DNA of 64,000 nucleotides, taken from Variimorphobacter saccharofermentans (lineage in GTDB: Bacteria; Bacillota; Clostridia; Lachnospirales; Lachnospiraceae). A program made the translations under genes and the position numbers. This document shows, piece by piece, positions 52,002-60,495 of the stretch. The notes beneath the pieces are model-generated. The model searched no databases. It saw only the letters and a program-made list of their open reading frames with translations, and was not told where the DNA came from. Each line of letters starts with the position of its first letter. Position 1 is the first letter of the stretch. Location: assembly GCF_014174405.1 (NCBI RefSeq), contig NZ_JACEGA010000001.1:680001-744000 (forward strand). The letters are read 5' to 3'.

Positions 52002-53228
52002 ATGGTAATCAAAGAACGATTTCAGGTTGATGTTGTTCGGTTTGAAGTTGATGGGATTAAGATGATTGGGAATAATCGTACTGGATCACTGATTGGACTA
52101 ACCGAAGAAGGCAGTAAAATGATAGATGATATTTATAGTGATGGAGAAGCAGAAATTACAGAGACGACAGAACCCTTATATGAAGCATTGAAGAGAGGTA
52201 ATTATTTTAAAAGTTCAATTAAGAACAATATAAGAATGGCATCTGCGTATGTGCATATAACAGATAAATGTAATCTTCATTGTGTAGGATGTTATTCTTA
52301 TGTCGTAAATCGAAACAAGAAGACAGATCTTACATATAAAGAGGTTTGCCATGTGCTGGATCAACTGGCAGATAATGGTGTGAGAATTATTGTGATATCC
52401 GGGGGTGAGCCATTTATACGAGAAGATATTGAACAGATTTGCCAGTATGCAAAAGGGTTGGATATGGTTGTGCAGATTATTACGAATGGAACTATGCCAC
52501 ATGAAAGATACCTTAGAGCACTTCCATATATTGATGCAATCAGCGTATCGGTAGATGGTTACCAAGAGGATGTGCACTTTATAAGAGACGAAGGTATTAT
52601 GCCAAAGGTCTTAGAAACCGTAAGGTTTTTGATGGAGCATAAAGCCAAAGTAAATTTGATATTTACTCTTCATAGAAAAAATGCAATATATATGGAAGAG
52701 TATATGAATTTAGCAAATAATATGGGAACAATGTTCAACTTCAGTATGTTGACCACCTCCCCGTTTGATGAAGTGTTTAAAGATTATACCTTGAGAAAGG
52801 AAGAGTCTGATATGGTCGAACACTTCTTAAAACATCATCGAGCCGTTATTACTGATTCGGCAATGGAAGGTGAGAGTTTATCGTGTAAATCCAGATGTGG
52901 TGCTGGAAGGTTTCTTATAAGTGTAAGCGCTGATGGAACGATATACCCCTGTCATATGTTACATATAGATGATTTAAAACTTGGAAACATCTTTGAGAAA
53001 GATCTGCAAAGTATAGTGTTTAATGAAGATAATCCCTTTTTGAATTTGGATATTAATAATATAGAAGGATGTAGTGAATGCAAGTATGGTAATTTCTGCG
53101 GCGGTGGGTGCAGGGCTAGAAGCTATTTAGCATCTGGAAGTATATATGCGAAAGCAGATATTTGTGAAGTGAGTTACCATACATTGGATAAAAAATTCAG
53201 TAGTTTGAAAGCAGCATACGGTCTGTAG
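52002..53228 (+). CDS. Radical SAM/SPASM peptide maturase
   Basis: 408 residues. The N-terminal ~75 residues resemble a PqqD-like RiPP recognition domain (NNRTGSLIGLTEEGSKMIDD). The radical SAM cluster ligands are C90, C94 and C97 (CNLHCVGC), with the SAM-binding ISGGEPF at 132-138. The SPASM region has C299, C317, C357-x2-C360-x5-C366-x3-C370 and C388, enough for two auxiliary Fe-S clusters. Such enzymes form thioether, C-C or similar crosslinks in ribosomal peptides. GAGAGGAG precedes the ATG. Peptide 2 follows 95 bases downstream and is the prime substrate candidate. Confidence 0.9.
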   Translation: MVIKERFQVDVVRFEVDGIKMIGNNRTGSLIGLTEEGSKMIDDIYSDGEAEITETTEPLYEALKRGNYFKSSIKNNIRMASAYVHITDKCNLHCVGCYSYVVNRNKKTDLTYKEVCHVLDQLADNGVRIIVISGGEPFIREDIEQICQYAKGLDMVVQIITNGTMPHERYLRALPYIDAISVSVDGYQEDVHFIRDEGIMPKVLETVRFLMEHKAKVNLIFTLHRKNAIYMEEYMNLANNMGTMFNFSMLTTSPFDEVFKDYTLRKEESDMVEHFLKHHRAVITDSAMEGESLSCKSRCGAGRFLISVSADGTIYPCHMLHIDDLKLGNIFEKDLQSIVFNEDNPFLNLDINNIEGCSECKYGNFCGGGCRARSYLASGSIYAKADICEVSYHTLDKKFSSLKAAYGL

Positions 53229-53323
53229 GTTAATGCTCTTACTGGTAAGATGAATGACTGCTGTTTGGGAGCATTGGAAAAAGTAGTATGACAAAATAAA
53301 TAATGGAAAGTGAGGTGAAGATA

Positions 53324-53410
53324 ATGCTTTTTAAATTTGAAGAAGTAAATGCTATGAGGTGCTCAAGTAATGGACTACCAGTATTGGGTTGCTTTACGCT
53401 AGGATGGTAA
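53324..53410 (+). CDS. Candidate RiPP precursor or signal peptide 2 (28 aa)
   Basis: A 28-codon frame starting MLFKFEEVNAMRCSSN and ending GLPVLGCFTLGW, with a GTGAGGTGAAG site seven bases upstream. Aligned with peptide 1 it keeps MLF, the acidic residue, the first Cys (13), and G-[IL]-P-V-x-G-C-x2-L-G-W to the last residue, while the middle differs. Conservation over an independent copy 6 kb away makes chance unlikely. It lies directly downstream of the radical SAM/SPASM gene. Confidence 0.68.
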   Translation: MLFKFEEVNAMRCSSNGLPVLGCFTLGW

Positions 53411-53481
53411 TTTTATGAATTAGTTTAAGGGCCACTTATTTTTGATATGCCTCCTGCCAAGCCAATGGCATTTAATAAGCA

Positions 53482-53558
53482 AAAATGAGGAAGCTGTCAG
53501 TGATGATACTAATCAGATGAATGAGGACTTCCTGACTGCATTGAATACGAGTATATAT
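53482..53558 (+). pseudogene. lysS (lysyl-tRNA synthetase) fragment 2
   Basis: The frame reads NEEAVSDDTNQMNEDFLTAL, the same region of lysyl-tRNA synthetase as the fragment at 12058. After the Leu the two differ: here the E-Y-G continuation is broken by a one-base loss. It sits between peptide 2 and a giant hairpin. Confidence 0.6.
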
Positions 53559-53607
53559 ATAAGGCAATGGTCGAGAAAGATTGAGAAAGCTCAAGCTCTT
53601 ATGATTT

Positions 53608-53673
53608 AAATAACTTATAACTATGAAATGCTGGTGATTATATTTACCAGCATTTCATAGTTATAAGTTATTT
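53608..53673. terminator. Bidirectional hairpin with a 28-bp perfect stem
   Basis: AAATAACTTATAACTATGAA... (53608-53635) pairs without mismatch with 53646-53673, with a ten-base loop. It separates the rightward peptide locus from the leftward small membrane gene, whose stop codon is inside the stem. Short T stretches on both sides fit a bidirectional terminator. Confidence 0.75.
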
Positions 53674-53850
53674 TAAGATAAAGAACAATATAACAATAAA
53701 AATAATAATAAATACCAAGCAGCCATAACTACCATTCTTTTTATTGTTGTTATGGAGATGCGTTTGTTTTTTAGCATCTTTATTAATTATCATCATTTCT
53801 GTGATTTGATCTTTATAATCTGATTTTCCATCCCTGTTATAGTCAAACAT
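53668..53850 (-). CDS. Small tail-anchored protein with EF-hand-like loop
   Basis: 60 residues when started at the ATG with GGAG eight bases upstream; six residues longer from an earlier ATG. The N-terminus MFDYNRDGKSDYKDQ has a D-x-N-x-D-G-x-x-D calcium-loop pattern. The C-terminus is one hydrophobic helix (CLVFIIIFIVILFFILK). Similar short proteins are common in Lachnospiraceae. Function unknown. Its stop codon lies in the stem of the bidirectional hairpin. Confidence 0.6.
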   Translation of the reverse strand: MFDYNRDGKSDYKDQITEMMIINKDAKKQTHLHNNNKKNGSYGCLVFIIIFIVILFFILK

Positions 53851-54102
53851 AATATCATCTCCAAACATTTATTGTAAACTTATAATACACTATACGAGAG
53901 ACATCTGATGACCAATTAAGCTTTTTCATTATTAAGAAACATTAAAGTAAGGTTAATGGTATATAGAAATTTCTCAATGGATCATTTATAAGCTATACTT
54001 GGAAACTACCATTTAGGTACTGTACCGTTCCTAAGAGCACATATATAATATGTAACTTCTTTGGGTGATTTTATTTTCCAATAATGCAATCAAGAGGACA
54101 TA

Positions 54103-54128
54103 ACATTCCGCCAGTAATGGCGGAATGT
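54103..54128 (-). terminator. Hairpin after the two-component operon
   Basis: Perfect ten-base stem ACATTCCGCC / GGCGGAATGT with a six-base loop, just after the kinase stop on the minus strand. The T run is poor (TATGTCC), so termination strength is uncertain. The rest of 53851-54136 shows no gene. Confidence 0.6.
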
Positions 54129-54136
54129 ATTATACA

Positions 54137-55018
54137 TCAGAATACAATCGATACCTCAAAACCTAGATTAATGTCACTATGAACGGATATTTTTCCATTA
54201 TGAGCCTCAACAATCCATTTGGCAATCGATAAGCCGAGGCCGGAGCCCGGCTGTGTATGGGTTCTGGATTTTTCAAGACGATAAAAACGATAGAACACCT
54301 TCTCTACTTCCTCGGCGGGAATTCCTACCCCGTCATCCTTTATGTCCACATGGATATGCTTTCCGGATAAATACGCTGATACATGGATGGTTCCCGGACG
54401 TCCCATATACTTCACACCATTGTCAAAAAGAATGGTGAATAATTGTGTGATACGGTTTACATCACCGTTAAAGGTAAGGTTCGGAGTAATATCACTTTCT
54501 ATATGGATATCATTGGCCTTGGCAATTGCCGAAAAGGAATTAATTCGTTCGTTGAGGATCAGATCCATCGGGAACTCAGCAAATTGCAGGTTAAGCTGTT
54601 TGGAGTCTGCACGCGATAAGGTCATAAGATCATCTACCAGCTTTGCCATGCGCTTCGTTTCGTAGAGTACATTATTCAACCATTTTTCCTGACTTTCCAC
54701 AGTTTCATACTGATTCTCCATAATAATTTCAAGATTGGATTGAATAATGGCAAGCGGTGTTCTCAGTTCATGAGAGGCATCGGCGGTAAAATCAAGCTGC
54801 TGTTGCCATGATTTTTTAATCGGCTTGATTGCGGTATTGGCTAAAAGTATGCTGGCAGCGCATACAATCAGAATAATTACGAAGGCTGATATAAACAGCC
54901 GGTGGATAGGCTGCGCGCTTTTGGAGCCTAAGGAAACAAGAAGGATTACAAATCCTAAAACAATGCTGATTATGAGCATAGTAAACAGAATGAAACGATG
55001 TCTTATTTTATTTATCAT
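54137..55018 (-). CDS. Sensor histidine kinase (HisKA type)
   Basis: 293 residues with two N-terminal membrane helices (ILFTMLIISIVLGFVILLVS and LFISAFVIILIVCAASILL) and almost no extracellular loop. H83 in FTADASHELRTPLA is the phospho-acceptor. The ATPase domain has FTILFDNGVKY (N-box), DDGVGIP and GSGLGLSIAKWIVEAH. Intramembrane-sensing kinases of this build commonly respond to cell-envelope stress or peptides with a neighbouring ABC transporter, and one is divergently encoded here. It starts six bases after the regulator stop, with GAAAGGA inside the end of the regulator gene. Confidence 0.9.
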   Translation of the reverse strand: MINKIRHRFILFTMLIISIVLGFVILLVSLGSKSAQPIHRLFISAFVIILIVCAASILLANTAIKPIKKSWQQQLDFTADASHELRTPLAIIQSNLEIIMENQYETVESQEKWLNNVLYETKRMAKLVDDLMTLSRADSKQLNLQFAEFPMDLILNERINSFSAIAKANDIHIESDITPNLTFNGDVNRITQLFTILFDNGVKYMGRPGTIHVSAYLSGKHIHVDIKDDGVGIPAEEVEKVFYRFYRLEKSRTHTQPGSGLGLSIAKWIVEAHNGKISVHSDINLGFEVSIVF

Positions 55019-55024
55019 CTGCTT

Positions 55025-55714
55025 TTATCCTTTCAATGAGATACGTTCAAGCAAAGTGTATCCAACACCTCTTACCGTCTTTAATTCTATGTCTGAGCTT
55101 GAGAAATCTATTTTTTTCCTTAAGTAGTAGATGTAAAGCTCTACATTTGCGATTTCTACTTCATTGTCAAAGCCCCAGATTCTCTCAAGAATCTGCTCCT
55201 TTGTGAGTACCTGGTTTCTATTTCGTATAAATAACTCTAATAGCTGCGTTTCTGTTTTCGTTAAGGATATCTGCTTTCCATCAATTTCATAAATACACTT
55301 ATGAATATAAAGCTTTGTATCGGATATCGTAAGTGCTTCCCCTATGGTGAGGGTTTCACTTCGTCTTGATAGAGCCTTGACGCGGGCTAAGAATTCTTTG
55401 TTGGAGAAAGGTTTAATTAAGTAATCATCAGCTCCTGCATCCAGTCCCTCCACGCGATCATCAATGGAATCCTTGGCAGTTAAGAACATGGTTGGTGTTT
55501 TCAGCTTTGTATTACGAATAGCCTTTAGGATTTCGACACCCTCTCTTCCGGGAAGCATGCGATCTAATACAATCACATCATAAATACCGGAACAGGCATA
55601 GGCTTCTCCGTCGATACCATTATTGACTACATCGACCTGATATCCATTCTTCAGCAAGATATATTGCAGAGCATCTGCCAGTGCGATCTCATCTTCAACA
55701 ATTAATACCCGCAT
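55025..55714 (-). CDS. OmpR/PhoB-type response regulator
   Basis: 229 residues. The receiver has EDE at residues 7-9, phospho-acceptor D51 (VIVLDRMLPGREG), Thr in MFLTAKD and Lys in LIKPFSNKEF. A winged helix follows (about 130-225), with LTKTETQLLELFIRNRNQVL and ELKTVRGVGYTL. It works with the downstream kinase. It faces the ABC transporter genes across a 211-base divergent region with a dyad that may be its binding site. Confidence 0.92.
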   Translation of the reverse strand: MRVLIVEDEIALADALQYILLKNGYQVDVVNNGIDGEAYACSGIYDVIVLDRMLPGREGVEILKAIRNTKLKTPTMFLTAKDSIDDRVEGLDAGADDYLIKPFSNKEFLARVKALSRRSETLTIGEALTISDTKLYIHKCIYEIDGKQISLTKTETQLLELFIRNRNQVLTKEQILERIWGFDNEVEIANVELYIYYLRKKIDFSSSDIELKTVRGVGYTLLERISLKG

Positions 55715-55925
55715 CCTTCATCTCCTTCATTTATAACTTTTTCTCATCTCAATAAATTAAAGTTTTTCTATATTTTCCTTATCATAACATATTTCTCCTT
55801 GGAATTCACTTGTAAGTTAACGAAATGAATATTTTGAAAATTAAATCCATTTTCAAAGGAAATTCAAAGAATCAGGTCTTAGAATTTGAAATCAGAAAAT
55901 GTAAATTGCAAGGAGGAATTCTATA
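55715..55925. promoter_or_regulatory. Divergent control region between regulator and ABC transporter
   Basis: A dyad TTTTGAAAAT (55832-55841) / ATTTTCAAAG (55849-55858) and further TTCAAAG/TTTGAAA words nearby (up to about 55890) look like operator repeats for the OmpR-type regulator. AAGGAGG for the ABC ATPase lies at its right edge. No gene is present. Confidence 0.45.
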
Positions 55926-56615
55926 ATGGTAGAGTTTAGAAATGTAAGTAAGGTATATGGCCAAGGTGAAGGTAAGAGGATTGTACTGGATAATGTGACG
56001 ATTAATGTTCAAACCGGAGAGTATGTATGGATCACAGGTAAATCGGGAAGTGGTAAATCAACTCTATTGAATATGATAAGTGGGATTGATAAATCAGATA
56101 GCGGTTATCTGTATGTGAATGATCTTAATGTGAATGGCTTATCTGAAGAAGAGATGTGTAGTTGGAGAGGGGCTAATGTGGGAATCGTGTTTCAATTCTT
56201 TCAGCTGCTACCAACCCTGACTGTGTTAGAGAACGTCTTATTGCCAATGAATATTGCCAAAGTAATTCCCAGGAAGGAGCGGGCTGCAAGAGCCAAGGAA
56301 TTGTTGAAAATGGTTGGTTTGGAGGGACATGAGAATAAGTACCCTGCCATGCTGTCCGGAGGAGAACAGCAAAGAGTGGCAATCGCCAGGGCATTGGCAA
56401 ATGACGCGGATTTAATCATTGCCGACGAGCCCACCGGTAATCTGGACTCAAGAAGCTCTGAGGATATCCTGAAGATCTTCCAAGAGCTTAACCAGAGAGG
56501 AAAAACAATTCTCATGGTAACCCATGAAAGAGAAATCCATGAGGGAGTTACAAGGAATATTGTTATTCAGGATGGAAGAATTATTGCTGATAAGCTGATC
56601 GTGAGGTGTGTCTAG
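55926..56615 (+). CDS. ABC transporter ATPase (LolD/MacB type)
   Basis: 229 residues. Walker A GKSGSGKSTLLNMISG (about 38-53), Q-loop VFQFFQLLPTLTVLENV, signature MLSGGEQQRVAIARAL, Walker B LIIADEPTGNLDS and H-loop MVTHER. The subgroup pairs with FtsX-like permeases that expel or detoxify membrane-active peptides. The permease gene starts at the base after its stop. Divergent from an OmpR-type two-component system, which probably controls it. Confidence 0.93.
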   Translation: MVEFRNVSKVYGQGEGKRIVLDNVTINVQTGEYVWITGKSGSGKSTLLNMISGIDKSDSGYLYVNDLNVNGLSEEEMCSWRGANVGIVFQFFQLLPTLTVLENVLLPMNIAKVIPRKERAARAKELLKMVGLEGHENKYPAMLSGGEQQRVAIARALANDADLIIADEPTGNLDSRSSEDILKIFQELNQRGKTILMVTHEREIHEGVTRNIVIQDGRIIADKLIVRCV

Positions 56616-58949
56616 ATGAGAGGATTAGTGAAGAAGGCTCTTAAGGATTTAATCAGTACAGGAAAACGGTCTATGACTGCATTCATTGCCATGACCCTGG
56701 GTATTTCGTTTTTTGGAATGATGTTGTTCTCTTATCAGATTATTCGAAGAGAGATCCAACAGGTATATAGACATTCAAATCCGTCATCGGCTGTTGTAAC
56801 CGTACAGGGAGCAGAGGATTATAAAGCATTAGACGAGTTAACCAAACGAATGTCCGAGAGTATGGATTATGAAATCAAAAGTGTTCAAGAACTGCAAATC
56901 ATGACAGGAAATGGGGATTGGAAGCCTCTATATTTATTTGGTATTCATAACATAGCTAATAAAGAGATCAACCAGATCAACTTACTGGAGGGGGAACTCC
57001 CCGGCAAAGAAGGGAAAGCTCTGATTGAAGAAGGTGCTATCCAGGTTGCAAATGCCTCTATTGAAGATACGGTAACGATAAAAGATGGGATGGGCATTGA
57101 GTCTCAGCTACTGATATCAGGGTCGGTGAAGGATATGAGTGTACATCCTCCCTTTATTCATGGCTGCGTGTATTTATATGTGCCCATAGAATATATGAAA
57201 GGCGCTAATACCTTTCTGGTTGAAATTCTACTAAAGGAAAATACCTACGAGAAGGAAACGATTGAGATGGTATGCAATGACTATGTCTCTCTCTTAAAGA
57301 AGCAGGGATATAACGTAATTAATTTGGAGATACCCAAAGTACCTGGAGAGAACATGCACTATAAGGAATATGATTCGGCCCTGTTCCTTCTAAGAATCAT
57401 TGCTTTTGTTGCATCCCTGTTAGGAAGTATGATTATGGGTAATCTCATATCCTCTATTATGGCAGCAAAGGTAAGGGAAATCGGTATCCTTAAGTCAATA
57501 GGCACAAAACCCGGACAGATATATAAAGCATATCTCATTGCTTTTGAAATTATTTTGGGGATCAGTTTCCTTTGTTCTCTGACTATTGTGGCTTTTTCAT
57601 CAGATTTTATAGCAAGGCTTTTAATGAGCCTTGGTAATCTGATACCGGAGAATACAGGGGTGCCCTTCTGGGATTATGGGCTGTTTACAATGGTCTCCAT
57701 GCTGGTGCCGCTTCTTCTGATACTCGTTCCGATTCGAAGGGGAGTGAAGGCTACCATTAAGGAAGCCTTTGAGGATTATGGTATCAGCTATAAAGGGGTC
57801 TTTAAGAATCGTACTTGGGATAGTAAGCTGAAGCTTCCCAGTACCATCCTGTTAGCCTCGAAGAATTTACTTCGAAAGAAGCGAACCTTAATCCTGAATC
57901 TCATAACTTTAAGCTTTGGTGGTGTGGTCTTCATCGTTATTTTCACAATTCAATTTTCATTAAAATCCAATCTTATGAAATACATGAATTCTCAGCTTTA
58001 TGATTACCAGTTCATATTAGGGGGAGCATCCAATGAAGCGGAAACCAGCAAAATGCTCTCAAAGGTGGATACAATTAAGGAATATGAGATTTGGAAAATA
58101 ACAAAGGCTACCTATGTGGATGGAGAGGAAGAAGTACCATATCAACTTATTGCACCACAGGATCATAGCCGCTTATTTGCTCCGATTATGCTGGAGGGGG
58201 ATTGGCTTCAATATGATAACAATAGGAAGGTGGTCATTAGCGAAGAACTCCAGAAGGAACAGAAGCTGAGGCTTGGTGACCCAATAAAGCTTATGATAGA
58301 AGGAAGCATGATGGAAGGCAGTGTGGGTGGAATTGTTAAACTGTTTGAGGAAAAAGTCATATTCCTTCCGCAAGCGAGTCTTTCTCAATATGTGGACTTG
58401 AATCGATGTTATAGCAGCGTAAAGTGCAAGACCAATAAAGTCGGATTTAGCGACCGCAGGCATTATAATAATCTGGCATCTCAGTTAAAGGAGAATGGAA
58501 TTATTATGATGAATGACGAGAACAAAAAGGAGATAGCAGATACGCTTTTCAACCACTATGCGGTAACGCTGAACACACTTTTGATGGTAAGTCTGTTGCT
58601 TGTTGTGGTAGCTGGATTTGGACTGGCCGCATCCCTGAATACGCAGCTGGATGAACGAAGAAATGAAATGGCGATCATGAAAGCAATCGGCGCCGGTAAT
58701 AAAGTCATTAGGAGAATTACTATGTATGAAAGCCTTATGCTGCTTACCCTTAGCCTGGCAATTGTCGGTCTGATAGGTCTGGCCTCGGCCTTAGTAGGCT
58801 GTATTCAATTCGGAAAGCTCATATTTGATCGGGGAATCATCTTTGATGTGGTATCCTTTATAAAGGCATGTGGAATATGGGGCATCCTCATAATGGGCGT
58901 TGGGTTGTTTACCACCAGACGTTGCGTCATGGGGCAGTTGAGAAGATAA
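56616..58949 (+). CDS. FtsX-family ABC transporter permease
   Basis: 777 residues. One membrane helix at the N-terminus, an extracellular domain of about 190 residues, three helices (about 250-385, including MIMGNLISSIMAAKVREIGI), a second helix near 425, a second extracellular domain, then three final helices (NTLLMVSLLLVVVAGFGLAA onward). This duplicated FtsX plan is that of MacB/Vex-like mechanotransmission transporters. The motif REIGILKSIGTKPGQI and its repeat NEMAIMKAIGAGNKVI mark both halves. Likely role: resistance to peptide antibiotics or export of lipoproteins/peptides. Confidence 0.9.
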   Translation: MRGLVKKALKDLISTGKRSMTAFIAMTLGISFFGMMLFSYQIIRREIQQVYRHSNPSSAVVTVQGAEDYKALDELTKRMSESMDYEIKSVQELQIMTGNGDWKPLYLFGIHNIANKEINQINLLEGELPGKEGKALIEEGAIQVANASIEDTVTIKDGMGIESQLLISGSVKDMSVHPPFIHGCVYLYVPIEYMKGANTFLVEILLKENTYEKETIEMVCNDYVSLLKKQGYNVINLEIPKVPGENMHYKEYDSALFLLRIIAFVASLLGSMIMGNLISSIMAAKVREIGILKSIGTKPGQIYKAYLIAFEIILGISFLCSLTIVAFSSDFIARLLMSLGNLIPENTGVPFWDYGLFTMVSMLVPLLLILVPIRRGVKATIKEAFEDYGISYKGVFKNRTWDSKLKLPSTILLASKNLLRKKRTLILNLITLSFGGVVFIVIFTIQFSLKSNLMKYMNSQLYDYQFILGGASNEAETSKMLSKVDTIKEYEIWKITKATYVDGEEEVPYQLIAPQDHSRLFAPIMLEGDWLQYDNNRKVVISEELQKEQKLRLGDPIKLMIEGSMMEGSVGGIVKLFEEKVIFLPQASLSQYVDLNRCYSSVKCKTNKVGFSDRRHYNNLASQLKENGIIMMNDENKKEIADTLFNHYAVTLNTLLMVSLLLVVVAGFGLAASLNTQLDERRNEMAIMKAIGAGNKVIRRITMYESLMLLTLSLAIVGLIGLASALVGCIQFGKLIFDRGIIFDVVSFIKACGIWGILIMGVGLFTTRRCVMGQLRR

Positions 58950-58960
58950 GCAACTCATAA

Positions 58961-58998
58961 AAAGGGTCTGTTGCATATATGATACATCAGACCTTTTA
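58961..58998. terminator. Terminator between convergent genes
   Basis: AAAGGGTCTG / CAGACCTTTT stem, T-rich on the plus strand and A-rich in front, so it can act in both directions for the permease gene and nagA. Confidence 0.78.
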
Positions 58999-59047
58999 TA
59001 TATACGAAGCATGTTTCTTCCTATTGTATTACTTATGTATTACTTAT

Positions 59048-60169
59048 TTAAGAAACCGAATGAAAAGTTTTCCCCTTAAGAATAACTCGATTAATACTTA
59101 AATCGGGGTTAAGTAGTACAATATCGGCATATTTTCCAGGGGTAAGACTGCCATACTCATCATAAATTCCAAGCTGCTTTGCCGGATTAACCGAGGCACA
59201 TTTAACAGCACTTATCAAAGGAATACCCATTGATACAGCCGTTGTCATACATGTCATGAGATTCGTGGTAGAGCCTGCGAGGGTTTCATCCATCAGTGTG
59301 GCTTTGTTTCCTGTAACACGGACTCTCTGTCCGCCAAGTGAGTATTCTCCATCCTCGAGGCCGGTAGCCATCATACTATCACTGATTAGAATAATCCGAT
59401 CATCTCCGAACATTTTAAAGGTGGCGCGAACCACACTGGGGGCAATGTGAATACCGTCGCAGATTAATTCAACCATCACATGTTCAGCATCGAGAGCTGC
59501 ACCGATCACCCCCGGACTTCGATGAGAGAAGGAGGGCATGGCATTGTACAGGTGGGTTACATTGCTTGCACCACTGCGAAAGGCTTCTGCTGCGGTATCA
59601 TAATCAGCCGTGGTGTGCGCTACAGAGATGACCACCTCATCCTTTACAGCCTGAATAAAGTCCATAGCACCAGCTTCCTCTGGAGCGATTGCCACCAGCT
59701 TAATCAATCCTCCGGATAACTCTTGCATTGTTCGAAAATGATCAAGATCGGGGGGAGTTAAATAGGCTTCATTATGGGCACCCTTTTTAGCGTGACTAAG
59801 ATAGGGCCCCTCCATATTAATACCAACAAGCTCTGCGCCTTGTTTACTTTGATAAGAGGCAGCGTTTTTGAATATTCTTGTTAACTCATCATAACCTAAG
59901 GTCATTGTTGCCGGAGCAATGCTTGTGATACCCCAAATGCCTTCATAGTTTGCAATGGCCTGAATTGCTTCTTGAGTGCCATCACAGAAATCATATCCCA
60001 CACAGCCGTGAAAATGAATATCAATTAAGCCGGGAATGGCATATAACCCTTTTGCATTAAGGACTTCAACCTCAGAGGAAGGAGAGCTGGAGATACGATC
60101 CCCGTCGGTATAGATATCTTTCTTTAAAAAACCATCATCTGTAAATACGTGAGCATTTTTAATAATCAT
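59048..60169 (-). CDS. nagA: N-acetylglucosamine-6-phosphate deacetylase
   Basis: 373 residues of the amidohydrolase superfamily. It removes acetate from GlcNAc-6-phosphate in amino-sugar breakdown and cell-wall recycling. The metal-binding motif H52-F-H54 (LIDIHFHG), GINMEGPYLSHAKKGAH, the active-site segments SVAHTTADYD and VTHLYNAMPSFSHR, and catalytic Asp in LISDSMMATGL are all present. Length is normal. AGGAG precedes the ATG. No nagB or PTS gene is adjacent in the window. Confidence 0.94.
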   Translation of the reverse strand: MIIKNAHVFTDDGFLKKDIYTDGDRISSSPSSEVEVLNAKGLYAIPGLIDIHFHGCVGYDFCDGTQEAIQAIANYEGIWGITSIAPATMTLGYDELTRIFKNAASYQSKQGAELVGINMEGPYLSHAKKGAHNEAYLTPPDLDHFRTMQELSGGLIKLVAIAPEEAGAMDFIQAVKDEVVISVAHTTADYDTAAEAFRSGASNVTHLYNAMPSFSHRSPGVIGAALDAEHVMVELICDGIHIAPSVVRATFKMFGDDRIILISDSMMATGLEDGEYSLGGQRVRVTGNKATLMDETLAGSTTNLMTCMTTAVSMGIPLISAVKCASVNPAKQLGIYDEYGSLTPGKYADIVLLNPDLSINRVILKGKTFHSVS

Positions 60170-60495
60170 AATCAGTCTCCTAACTAATTTGGATATTAGT
60201 GACTATGCCTAATAACTTCTAATTCTGGGTTATTCCCTTACCTCTTATAATTAGGACTATTTGTTGCCTCTTAATAATATTATCAATTCCCATGGGATAA
60301 ATCAATGCCACCCGGGGAAGAGATAGATATACGAAAAGCATTGTCGATTAAGCGAAAATTTTCATTGATACATTTGGCTTTAGCGTATAAAATGGATTAA
60401 TAAAGATGGACTATTTTCATTAACTTGAGTTATTGTTGGTATAGAAGATTAGATAGAGATATTTCAGACATTTAATTGATTAGGAGTGATTACAT
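60170..60495. other. Intergenic region between divergent nagA and the YjbR fusion gene
   Basis: 326 bases holding the promoters of both neighbours. No gene or strong hairpin is seen. A loose dyad of CCTAAT / ATTAGG (60209-60250) could be an operator for nagA. Confidence 0.4.

Larger units (their letters stand above)
47219..53410 (+). other. Putative radical-SAM peptide (RiPP) signalling locus
   Basis: Seven co-directional gene functions flanked by two related micro-peptide genes: peptide 1, ABC ATPase, ABC permease, CPBP protease, LytTR regulator, GHKL kinase, radical SAM/SPASM maturase, peptide 2. This is a complete set for making, exporting, trimming and sensing a modified peptide. Membership of one system is inferred from proximity, orientation and the shared peptide motif. 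Confidence 0.7.

Noticed and set aside
47219..53410. Assignment of the peptide locus to the SCIFF, Agr or streptide (K-x3-W) classes.
   Set aside because: The peptides have two Cys, not six, and no Lys-x3-Trp core, and there is no AgrB. None of these known classes fits what is visible.
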